Assembly: GCA_002408445.1 (NCBI GenBank)
Contig: DHSK01000031.1
Span: 1 to 6,154, forward strand
DNA from: Syntrophomonas sp. UBA5288
GTDB taxonomy: Bacteria > Bacillota > Syntrophomonadia > Syntrophomonadales > Syntrophomonadaceae
Direction: 5' to 3'
DNA: 6,154 nt
Below, in pieces: positions 1-5,383 of this stretch. Each line of letters begins with the position of its first letter. The first letter of the stretch is position 1. Both the position numbers and the translations under genes were made by a program. The notes beneath the pieces are model-generated. The model was not told the origin of the DNA and ran no database searches. It saw only the letters and a program-made list of their open reading frames with translations.

Positions 1-17
1 TGCCTTAAAATTGCTAT

Positions 18-30
18 GCAGTGCTACTGC
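18..30. repeat. Short inverted repeat upstream of the recombinase
   Basis: GCAGT, GCT, ACTGC: a perfect 5-bp stem with a 3-nt loop, just before the ribosome binding site. It may be part of the upstream end of the IS91-type unit or of the leader. It is short enough to be chance. Confidence 0.3.
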
Positions 31-40
31 TAATAATTTT

Positions 41-47
41 AAAGGAG
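41..47 (+). promoter_or_regulatory. Ribosome binding site of the tyrosine recombinase
   Basis: AAAGGAG ends 8 nt before the ATG at 56. It decides the start in favour of 56 over the upstream in-frame TTG at 11. Confidence 0.85.
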
Positions 48-55
48 AATGCAGC

Positions 56-937
56 ATGGAAAACAAAGAACAAATTTTGCTACGAATGAAAGAAGATATC
101 CTGCTTCGGGGGTTATCAAAAAACACACTGGAAAGCTATACATTAAATGCCCGAATTTTTCTTGAGTATTGCAACCGTCCGGCTGAAGAACTAAATGAGT
201 ACGACATCCGCAAATTCTTATTGTATTTGATTAATGAGAAAAAAGCTTCGCCTGGAACTGTAAATAATTACAGTTCGGCTATCCGTTTTCTCTTTGCCGT
301 TACATTTAATCGTACGCTTAATTATCTTCAGATTCCACGCCAGAAGAATCGCAAAACACTTCCCGAAGTTTTAACAAAAGAAGAAGTGTTCTCAATTATC
401 GAGAATTGCATCAATCTAAAGCACAAGGCAATGCTAATGGTTATATACAGCTCGGGTCTACGTGTAAGTGAAGCGGCGGCGCTTAAAATACAGCATATTG
501 ATTCAAAAAACATGCGCTTGTTTGTAGACTATGGTAAAGGAGGCAAAGATCGCTACACCCTGCTTTCAGAAACTTGTCTTAGTGTTTTACGCGAATACTG
601 GAATAAATACCGCCCGAAACATCCTGAAGGTTGGCTTTTTCTTGGAACATACAATGTGTCCCATATCACTTCCAGAGGTATCGAGTGGGCTTTCGACAAA
701 GCTGCTAAAAGAGCCCGGATTACAAAGAATGTTTCAGTACATACTCTTCGGCATGCGTTTGCTACACATTTGCTTGAAGACGGTGCCACTCTATTGCAGA
801 TTAAGGAATTACTCGGTCACAGCAGTATCCAGTCCACTACAATTTATTTACACCTTGCTAATCTAACCGCTGACATTAAAAGCCCTCTTGATAACTCGCC
901 CGTGTATTGTAGTTCATCGGTTCCTTCAAATGCCTGA
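56..937 (+). CDS. Tyrosine recombinase (phage-integrase family) of an IS91-type unit
   Basis: A 293-residue site-specific recombinase that would cut and rejoin DNA through a 3'-phosphotyrosine. The N-terminal SAM-like core-binding domain covers about residues 5-85 and the catalytic domain about 105-270. The catalytic set is visible: R136 (SGLRVSE), K164 (GKGGKDR), H229 and R232 (HTLRH), H255 (GHSS) and Y264 (TTIYLHL). Length is normal for XerC/D-like proteins, and all catalytic residues are present. I chose the ATG at 56 because AAAGGAG (41-47) lies 8 nt upstream; the frame is open to a TTG at 11 that has no such site. The stop overlaps the start of the IS91 transposase gene by 8 nt, implying translational coupling. 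A subset of IS91-related elements carries such a recombinase upstream, so it is probably an accessory of that element rather than host XerC/D. Its exact role in transposition is not known to me. Confidence 0.93.
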   Translation: MENKEQILLRMKEDILLRGLSKNTLESYTLNARIFLEYCNRPAEELNEYDIRKFLLYLINEKKASPGTVNNYSSAIRFLFAVTFNRTLNYLQIPRQKNRKTLPEVLTKEEVFSIIENCINLKHKAMLMVIYSSGLRVSEAAALKIQHIDSKNMRLFVDYGKGGKDRYTLLSETCLSVLREYWNKYRPKHPEGWLFLGTYNVSHITSRGIEWAFDKAAKRARITKNVSVHTLRHAFATHLLEDGATLLQIKELLGHSSIQSTTIYLHLANLTADIKSPLDNSPVYCSSSVPSNA

Positions 938-1697
938 ATTACAGGATGTTTTTTCCCAACACGGAAAGACTTATCAGCTTAACCACAGGCTTTTAGCAAA
1001 TCAATTGAAAGTTATGCGTGCTATTGGAATTTGTAGAACCTCCGCATTAGGCGGTCATATTGATGAGTGTGATGAATGCGGTTTTATACGTATTTCTTAC
1101 AATTCCTGCCGTAATCGCCATTGCCCCAAGTGCCAAACTTTAAATAAGGAACGCTGGATTGAAGCAAGGAAAGATAACTTGCTGAATGTCGGCTATTTCC
1201 ATGTTGTTTTTACCATTCCTGATACTTTAAATCCTGTTGCCTACCAAAATCAAAGGGTTATTTATGATATTTTATTTAAGGCTGCTGCCGAAACTTTATC
1301 AGAGCTTTGTGCTGATAAAAAATATTTGGGAGCACAAATAGGCTTTACAGAAATACTTCATACCTGGGGACAGAATTTGCTGCACCACCCTCATATTCAC
1401 TGTATTGTTCCAGGCGGTGGCCTCAATTCTTGTGGACGGTGGGTTAACTCTAAGAAAAAGTTTTTTATCCCGGTTAAGGTTTTATCAAGAAAATTTCGAG
1501 GTAAATTTTTATATTATCTTAAACAGGCTAAGCTTGAATTTTATGGTTCAATCTCTTATTTGCAAGATAAGGGTATGTTTAATGATTTCATATCATCACT
1601 TTATCAAAAAGAATGGATTGTCTACTGTAAGCCACCATTTAAAAATGCAGGATATGTAGTTGAATATCTGGGGCGTTATACTCATCGTGTTGCTATT
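930..1697 (+). pseudogene. IS91-family HUH/Y2 transposase, 5' half (split by transposon insertion)
   Basis: Codons 1-256 of a single-strand (rolling-circle type) transposase that should nick DNA and stay linked to it through tyrosine. An N-terminal zinc finger is seen with C47, C50, C60, C65 and C68 (CDEC, then CRNRHCPKC). The HUH metal-binding motif is HPHIH at 153-157, and the nicking pair is Y246 and Y250 in YLGRY, the YxxxY spacing of IS91. The frame stays open past the insertion point into the transposon end and stops at 1728-1730, adding ten foreign residues. The ATG at 930 overlaps the recombinase stop (ATGCCTGA); no good ribosome binding site precedes it, so translation is probably coupled. 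A TTG at 888 is in frame but less likely. The rest of the gene is at 4703-5062. The catalytic part survives, but the C-terminal third is lost. Confidence 0.95.
1694..1697. repeat. Target-site duplication, left copy
   Basis: TATT, the end of the IS91-type transposase frame (GCT ATT). It matches 4699-4702 on the other side of the inserted element. Confidence 0.85.
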
Positions 1698-1734
1698 TTG
1701 TTAGAGCTACTCCATAATGTCCGAAGATAGACGG
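1698..1734 (+). repeat. Left terminal inverted repeat
   Basis: 37 bp, beginning TTGTTAGAGCTA and ending GACGG. It matches the reverse complement of 4662-4698 at 25 of 37 positions, with identical first five and last five bases and a shared central AATG. The inner 17 bp (1718-1734) is the first of the two TGTCC...GACGG motifs at this end. Confidence 0.9.
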
Positions 1735-1758
1735 TGTTAGTTGTCCAGAGATTGACGG
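1718..1758 (+). repeat. Tandem TGTCC...GACGG motifs, probable transposase binding sites
   Basis: Two direct copies, 1718-1734 and 1742-1758, start 24 bp apart and fit TGTCCRRAGATWGACGG. Together with TGCCC...GACGG in the right terminal repeat they look like binding sites for the N-terminal helix-turn-helix of the transposase. Two copies at one end and one clear copy at the other make the ends asymmetric, as in Tn7/Mu-type elements. The binding role is inferred. Confidence 0.75.
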
Positions 1759-1785
1759 AATAGCTGGCCAAGAAGCACCGTCTAT
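1727..1785. repeat. 10-bp perfect inverted repeat at the left end of the transposon
   Basis: ATAGACGGTG (1727-1736) and CACCGTCTAT (1776-1785) are exact reverse complements, 39 nt apart, and enclose the second TGTCC motif. The right arm may be a third, inverted half-site for the transposase, or the two arms may form a stem in the 3' end of the operon transcript, just after the ATPase stop. Confidence 0.6.
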
Positions 1786-1792
1786 TTATTGC

Positions 1793-2593
1793 CTAGGTTA
1801 ACTCACCTTGAATTACCAATTTCACCATATGGTCATCAATAATCTTTTTTCCATTCTGTGATCCAAACAAAAGACAATGAGTACAAACCTTGTTGATAAG
1901 TCTGGCTGTCCCACTAGAGAACTTGTAAATTTCATCGATAGCAGTATCAGTGAAAATATCATGGTTAGCACCGGCGTACGTTAGATGTCTTTCAATATAT
2001 TCGCCCACCTGAGAACGGTCCAGGTGAGGTAGTTTACACTGCAGGTCAATTCGTTGCTTGATAGCGGCATAAGCCTGGAGCTGCAGCTTATCCCAGAGTT
2101 CACTCTGGCCAACCAGGATAAGAGTCATCGGGCTCTCCGCATCCATTTTAAAATTGAGGAGAAATCTGACTTCCTCAAGCATTTCTTTATCAAGAAGATG
2201 GGCCTCATCAACAATAACGACCGGCTGTAAATTATGCATCGCCCGCATAAGCTCAATTTCCCGGTGTAACTGGCGCTTAGCGTCACCCCGATAAAATTTG
2301 GCTTCACACCCCAACTGTTCCAGCATACCCTTGTAGAAATGCCGTGGGGTAAGCTGTGAATCTGCCAGATACATAACCAGGTATTGGGATGAATCTAAAT
2401 AGTCTTTAAACTTGCGTATTATCGTCGTTTTCCCGGTACCACAATCTCCAGTAATAACAGCGAATAATTGCCTTTGCGCGGCATATTCCAAACGTCCCAG
2501 TGTTTCTTCCAACATGATGGATGAGTACAGCTGATCAGTGGCAATATCCCTGGAAAACGGAGTCTTACTCAGCTCGTAAAATGTTTCAAACAT
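1793..2593 (-). CDS. AAA+ ATPase of the transposon (ExeA/TniB/TnsC-like)
   Basis: A 266-residue ATP-binding partner of the DDE transposase. Walker A is GDCGTGKTT at 49-57 (K55), Walker B is VVIVDEAH at 125-132 (D129, E130), a sensor-1-like strand LILVGQ lies at 158-163, and an IKQRI segment with R181 follows, a candidate arginine finger. The opening MFETFYELSKTPFSRD is typical of ExeA-like ATPases found beside transposases. By analogy with TniB, TnsC and IstB it should bind target DNA as ATP-dependent oligomers and activate the transposase; that is inferred. The ATG at 2593 overlaps the transposase stop by 8 nt (ATGTTTGA), and AAAGGGGG (2602-2609) lies 8 nt upstream, so the start is firm. It is the last gene of the operon and ends 95 bp inside the left end. 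No damage is seen. Confidence 0.93.
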   Translation of the reverse strand: MFETFYELSKTPFSRDIATDQLYSSIMLEETLGRLEYAAQRQLFAVITGDCGTGKTTIIRKFKDYLDSSQYLVMYLADSQLTPRHFYKGMLEQLGCEAKFYRGDAKRQLHREIELMRAMHNLQPVVIVDEAHLLDKEMLEEVRFLLNFKMDAESPMTLILVGQSELWDKLQLQAYAAIKQRIDLQCKLPHLDRSQVGEYIERHLTYAGANHDIFTDTAIDEIYKFSSGTARLINKVCTHCLLFGSQNGKKIIDDHMVKLVIQGELT

Positions 2594-3941
2594 TATCGCT
2601 GCCCCCTTTCCGTACAGTCCTGTAACTTACGGCAGGAGCCTGTTCTGTTTTGCGTTGTTTGTTTTTCTTGCCAGCTGCTGTTAGTAGTCTGGATGAATCA
2701 GCCGGCTGAGGTTGCAAATGCTCTGGCAGCTTGGGACGGATACCGGTTCTTTCACCGATAAGCAGCTCTCTGGCTTTAAATGGTGCGTAACCTTCATACT
2801 CAATGGCTATTTCCTCAATACTGGCTGGATCATAAACAACGGTTACTTTACAGCCAATGAAGTTAAGACCAACTTCATATTTTTTATTGAAAAAGCTAAT
2901 ACAACCAGCTTTATCTACTTTGCGTTCTTCAGCATGTAAAAAGGCATTGGCTATGGTTTCAGGTTCCAGAAACTTCAAGGCTTTCTTATCACTGCGAAAG
3001 GTAGTTTCCGGGCTAATATTACCACTCAGGCTGGAGTGAGCCTTGTTCTGGTAGCACTCTGTTAGCCAGACCTGAAAAAGATCATTTAATCTTTCCAGAG
3101 TTTGTGGCTTTTCTAAAGCAGCTTCGCTTAGAAAAGAATCTACTACTCTGTTAAATCTTTCAACTTTCCCGGTCGCTTCTGGCGAATAGGGCTTGGCGTA
3201 GATTAAGCGGATACCCATTTTAGCGCAGGCTCTGATCATCCATTTGGTTCGATACTGGCTGCCATTATCAAAATAGACTTTCTCTGGAATGCCATTTTTT
3301 AAAATAGCCTGACGGAAAGCATCTTCTACAATCATCTGGTCTAGAATCGGATAGAACTGCCCGTGCAGAACAAAACGAGTGGCATCATCCACGAATGTTA
3401 CCAGGTACACCTGTTTCTTGGCTCCATTTTTGCCAATCGGTAAATATGGTCCATATTTTATGTCTGAATGCCAGAGCTGATTGCGATACTTCTTTTGAAA
3501 TCGCCGGGCCGCAATCCCACTATCAGCATACATTCGCATATGTCTTGAGCTATAGCCACGCTGCGTTAGTTTCTCTTGTAGGGTACTGCGCTTGATTTGT
3601 CCTGGTTCAGCCAAACCTTCCCACTCCAAGATATTAATTATCTGGCTTACACTTCTGCCAGGAACCTCCCTACGCAACAGTATAGCCTGTTCCAATACAT
3701 TGGCCGGAATAGCGTCCTCACTGCGCTTCTGACCTTTGCTTTTGGGTTTTAGTCCACTGAAACCTTCTGCTTTGTACTGACTCAGGTATCTGCGCAGGGT
3801 ACGTTCTGATATGCCGCTTTGTTCACATATCCTGGCTTTTATCAGCCTGGCCTGGGCGTTGTCCAGCTGATCACACAAAAGCGGTGATAATAGCTGGACT
3901 CGTTGGGCAGCTATTTCTTCTGCCTTCTTTTGATCTCTCAT
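2586..3941 (-). CDS. DD(35)E transposase with Mu/TniA-type C-terminal domain
   Basis: 451 residues; catalyses strand transfer of the 3-kb element. A helix-turn-helix lies at about residues 35-56 (ARICEQSGISERTLRRYL), followed by a second DNA-binding region. The RNase H-like core carries D160 (WHSDIK), D225 (VYFDNGSQ) and E261 (GKVERF); 35 residues separate the last two. A small beta-barrel-like region near 345-395 (FFNKKYEVGLNFIG...) matches the Mu-C domain that contacts the ATPase partner in TniA/TnsB-like enzymes. I chose the ATG at 3941 because AAGGAG (3952-3957) precedes it by 10 nt; an in-frame ATG at 3974 would add 11 residues but has no clear site. It follows the zinc-ribbon gene by about 50 nt and overlaps the ATPase gene by 8 nt. 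Automated annotation would probably call it an integrase core-domain or IS481-like protein. It appears intact. Confidence 0.92.
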   Translation of the reverse strand: MRDQKKAEEIAAQRVQLLSPLLCDQLDNAQARLIKARICEQSGISERTLRRYLSQYKAEGFSGLKPKSKGQKRSEDAIPANVLEQAILLRREVPGRSVSQIINILEWEGLAEPGQIKRSTLQEKLTQRGYSSRHMRMYADSGIAARRFQKKYRNQLWHSDIKYGPYLPIGKNGAKKQVYLVTFVDDATRFVLHGQFYPILDQMIVEDAFRQAILKNGIPEKVYFDNGSQYRTKWMIRACAKMGIRLIYAKPYSPEATGKVERFNRVVDSFLSEAALEKPQTLERLNDLFQVWLTECYQNKAHSSLSGNISPETTFRSDKKALKFLEPETIANAFLHAEERKVDKAGCISFFNKKYEVGLNFIGCKVTVVYDPASIEEIAIEYEGYAPFKARELLIGERTGIRPKLPEHLQPQPADSSRLLTAAGKKNKQRKTEQAPAVSYRTVRKGGSDNV

Positions 3942-3951
3942 GTTGAAATCA

Positions 3952-3957
3952 CTCCTT
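3952..3957 (-). promoter_or_regulatory. Ribosome binding site of the DDE transposase
   Basis: AAGGAG on the minus strand, 10 nt before the ATG at 3941. It lies inside the 33-bp extension that the upstream ATG at 3974 would add, which favours the shorter start. Confidence 0.65.
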
Positions 3958-3992
3958 GTTTTTGTTTTCAACATGAGTCTAGCTCTTAGCCA

Positions 3993-4543
3993 TTAGGACA
4001 AGAATGCAAAACGGGTATGTACCCAAAGATTTGAATTTACGATGGGCCGGACACATCTTGCCAGCCAATCGGGGGCATCCCCCACATATTGCCATACCTT
4101 TTGGAGTTTGGACTCGGGAAGGCTGTATATTCCTTCCGCAGTATCTTTGTCATACCTGATAGCGATGGATGAGAGACAACCCAGGAAGTAGTGATATATC
4201 TTCTGGAACCAGCTTCGCCAGTGTCTTATGGTGGATTCATCTGCCGCCACCGTTAACTTAGTGTCTTCGCTTAAAACTGATTCAATACTGGCGCTTGAGT
4301 ATCGTTTGTATGGAATCAGGATATCAGGTAGTTCATGATGTATTCGACCACAATTTCTACAGCGTAGTCTACGAATGATTAGGATGATTTTCTCTCCTTG
4401 GTCATTTATGAATACTCGACGTCGGCTGCCAATAACATGAAGTGATCCATTACAACACGGACAAAAACTCTGCTCCGCACTCCTTACTAAAAAACTCCCT
4501 TGTCCGGCTTTTCAATTAGCTCATATTTTGTTATACTGACCAT
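3993..4543 (-). CDS. Zinc-ribbon/HTH protein of the transposon (DUF6431-like), needs a -1 frameshift
   Basis: First gene of the operon. The ATG at 4543 opens an 18-codon frame (MVSITKYELIEKPDKGVF) that stops at TAG 4487-4489. A -1 shift on the run of six T (4490-4495) joins it to a 165-codon frame beginning LVRSAEQSFCPCC and ending at 3993, for 183 residues. Visible features are a zinc ribbon with C28/C31 (CPCC) and C62/C65 (CRNC), then IHHELPDILIPYKR, then a likely HTH around residues 98-115 (TVAADESTIRHWRSWF). Architecture and position match what I recall as DUF6431 proteins coded beside such transposase/ATPase pairs. The second frame has no ATG, GTG or TTG before the GTG at 4250, past the ribbon. 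Either the shift is programmed, or one T was lost and the gene is broken. The ribosome binding site is weak. Function is unknown; it may be a regulator or a target-selection factor like TniQ. Confidence 0.75.
4488..4495 (-). other. Candidate -1 slip site on a T6 run
   Basis: On the minus strand the first frame reads GTT TTT TAG. A tRNA on TTT can slip back one base and still pair fully with TTT, after which TTA GTA AGG continues the zinc-ribbon frame. It is not a classical X XXY YYZ heptamer, because GTT would re-pair poorly. Slippage of RNA polymerase on the homopolymer, or loss of one T, would explain it equally well. Confidence 0.55.
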
Positions 4544-4563
4544 GATTTTTGGGGACGTCTCTG

Positions 4564-4589
4564 GTGCATCTGGTTTGCCTCAGTTGCAC
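4564..4589 (-). promoter_or_regulatory. Stem-loop in the operon leader
   Basis: The arms 4564-4572 and 4581-4589 (minus strand GTGCAACTG and CAGATGCAC) form a 9-position stem with one mismatch and an 8-nt loop. It lies between the promoter and the first ATG. No T-run follows, so it is not a simple terminator. It could limit translation, as leader structures do in other insertion sequences, or be part of the right-end DNA architecture. Confidence 0.55.
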
Positions 4590-4630
4590 ATTTAACAGGG
4601 GCGTCTTTTCCTTTCTGAAATATCATGGTC

Positions 4631-4659
4631 ATTATACATAGCTTTTTCCGGTCAGGCAA
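4631..4659 (-). promoter_or_regulatory. Promoter of the three-gene transposition operon
   Basis: On the minus strand, TTGCCT (4654-4659) and a perfect TATAAT (4631-4636) are separated by exactly 17 bp. TG directly precedes the -10 box. The -35 box begins 3 bp inside the right terminal repeat, so transposase bound to the end could repress its own operon. The start of transcription is expected near 4624, leaving a leader of about 80 nt before the ATG at 4543. Confidence 0.75.
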
Positions 4660-4661
4660 TT

Positions 4662-4698
4662 CCGTCAGCTTTTGGGCATTTTAGGTTAGCTAAAACAA
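4662..4698 (-). repeat. Right terminal inverted repeat
   Basis: Read on the minus strand it begins TTGTTTTAGCTA and ends GACGG, pairing with 1698-1734. Its inner part (TGCCC...GACGG) is the single clear motif copy at this end. The promoter of the operon starts only 3 bp further in. Confidence 0.9.
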
Positions 4699-4702
4699 TA
4701 TT
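4699..4702. repeat. Target-site duplication, right copy
   Basis: TATT directly after AACAA, the end of the element, and before TCC, which resumes the IS91-type frame. Only one of the two TATT copies is needed to restore the gene. Confidence 0.85.
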
Positions 4703-5062
4703 TCCAATAACCGTATATTAAAACTGGAAGACGGTCTTGTGACTTTTAAATGGTGTGACTACAGGGATGCCAATAAACAAAAAACGATGACTTTAACCGC
4801 CGATGAATTTATTCGCCGTTTCCTTATTCATGTATTGCCCCGGGGGTTTACTAAAATACGGCATTATGGTTTCTTAAGTCCAAGAAATAAAGCTACAAAA
4901 CTCAAACTTTGCAAAAAGCTTACACATACCCGTGTAAGGGATAAACCAAAAGTAAAATTGTCCATTCTTGATTTTTTGAAGACGCTAACTGGCAAAGATT
5001 TTACCTTCTGTCCCCACTGTGGCGTAGGACATCTTAGTAGAGCTTCGCCAAAAAAACAGTAA
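4703..5062 (+). pseudogene. IS91-family HUH/Y2 transposase, 3' half (split by transposon insertion)
   Basis: Codons 257-375 of the gene that begins at 930. The first codons read SNNRILKLEDGLVTFKWCDY, which follow directly on the RYTHRVAI that ends the 5' half, as in intact IS91-type proteins. Conserved stretches follow (TADEFIRRFLIHVLPRGF, then IRHYGF), and a terminal CPHCGVGHL carries a CxxC pair. Removing 1698-4698 and one TATT copy gives an uninterrupted 375-codon frame ending at the TAA at 5060-5062, within the usual size of the family. There is no start codon with a ribosome binding site for this half; the GTG at 4739 could be mistaken for one. It is very unlikely to be translated alone. 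Confidence 0.95.
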
Positions 5063-5272
5063 TGGCATAATGATTCCAAATACCCTTTATTGGGGAGGGG
5101 GGAATTGTACCTATTTTTATCATTTTATTATAGCTTTTGTGCCTGTTTATGTATTTTATTACCTCGTTTGTTATAACTAGGCTAATGATGTACAGATTTA
5201 ATAAGAGTGATAATTTCTGTTTCCCCATAAAAGCTAAGGTACTGGCAACCAGCCACGGTTTCGTTCAATGAA

Positions 5273-5331
5273 ATTATCCAAAGTCAGCTCTTTCGGTCAC
5301 GGAGAGCTTTTTTTGATCGACTTCGGATAAT
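5273..5331. repeat. Outer inverted repeat around the terminator
   Basis: ATTATCCAAAGTC (5273-5285) pairs with GACTTCGGATAAT (5319-5331), 12 of 13 positions, and encloses the terminator stem-loop. The whole 59-nt block can fold as a cruciform or a nested single-strand hairpin. It may be an end structure of the IS91-type unit. Confidence 0.6.
5286..5314 (+). terminator. Rho-independent terminator
   Basis: AGCTCT (5286-5291) pairs with AGAGCT (5303-5308), extended by two G-T pairs, and runs into seven T (5308-5314) on the plus strand. It lies about 220 nt after the IS91-type transposase stop, so it would end that transcript. Confidence 0.65.
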
Positions 5332-5341
5332 TTTCTATTCA

Positions 5342-5372
5342 TTATGCAAAGTTGAGGCTTATGCAAAGTAAA
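5342..5372 (+). repeat. Two direct copies of TTATGCAAAG(T)
   Basis: The copies start at 5342 and 5359, 17 bp apart; the second continues as TTATGCAAAGTAAA. They form the left end of the miniature element and are candidate binding or crossover sites for the tyrosine recombinase family whose fragment lies inside. Confidence 0.7.
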
Positions 5373-5383
5373 ACGTAAAAACA

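Larger units (their letters stand above)
1698..4698 (-). mobile_element. 3001-bp DDE/AAA+/zinc-ribbon transposon inserted in the IS91-type transposase
   Basis: The boundaries come from three agreeing signs. The IS91 reading frame breaks at 1697 and resumes in phase at 4703. TATT is present on both sides (1694-1697 and 4699-4702) but needed only once. The ends are inverted, TTGTT...AACAA, with 25 of 37 positions matching. Cargo is only a minus-strand operon for transposition: zinc-ribbon/HTH protein, DD(35)E transposase, AAA+ ATPase. A reading with a 5-bp duplication (TATTT) and the element starting one base later is possible, but makes the ends asymmetric. The paired transposase and ATPase place it near the IS481/TniA-TniB/IS21 style of elements; I cannot name the exact family. 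Confidence 0.93.
56..5062 (+). mobile_element. IS91-type unit (recombinase plus HUH transposase), interrupted
   Basis: The coding extent of an IS91-related element: tyrosine recombinase, then HUH transposase overlapping by 8 nt, now carrying a 3-kb insertion. IS91-type elements have no terminal inverted repeats and make no target duplication, so the true ends cannot be placed by eye. The upstream end lies at or before position 1. The downstream end probably lies between 5063 and about 5341. Confidence 0.75.
5063..5341. other. Non-coding stretch downstream of the IS91-type transposase
   Basis: I see no credible gene here. It holds a G-rich stretch just after the stop (5092-5102, GGGGAGGGGGG) with inverted ATTCC/GGAAT around it, an AT-rich middle part, and a nested hairpin at 5273-5331. 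The functional downstream end (ori end) of the IS91-type unit should lie in this stretch, but no conserved end sequence can be named by eye. Confidence 0.6.

Noticed and set aside
11..55. Upstream extension of the recombinase to the TTG at 11
   Set aside because: AAAGGAG at 41-47 is ideally placed for the ATG at 56, and the extra residues do not look like family sequence.
553..789. Minus-strand open frame inside the tyrosine recombinase
   Set aside because: It is antisense to conserved catalytic sequence, and its product resembles nothing I know.
1405..1659. Second plus-strand frame inside the IS91-type 5' half
   Set aside because: It lies wholly within the real transposase frame and has no recognisable motif or ribosome binding site.
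3993..4250. Independent 85-aa gene starting at GTG 4250
   Set aside because: The frame continues upstream with a zinc ribbon (CPCC, CRNC) to 4490, so this GTG is internal to a longer protein.
4739..5062. Independent 107-aa gene starting at GTG 4739
   Set aside because: It is the 3' part of the split transposase; the frame extends back to 4703 and joins the 5' half exactly.
5034..5228. 64-aa minus-strand frame after the IS91-type gene
   Set aside because: Low-complexity AT-rich translation, no ribosome binding site, no family resemblance; it overlaps the end of the transposase gene.
5273..5331. Integron attC site
   Set aside because: No integron integrase is present and the expected GTTRRRY-type core sites are not seen; a terminator with an outer stem explains it better.
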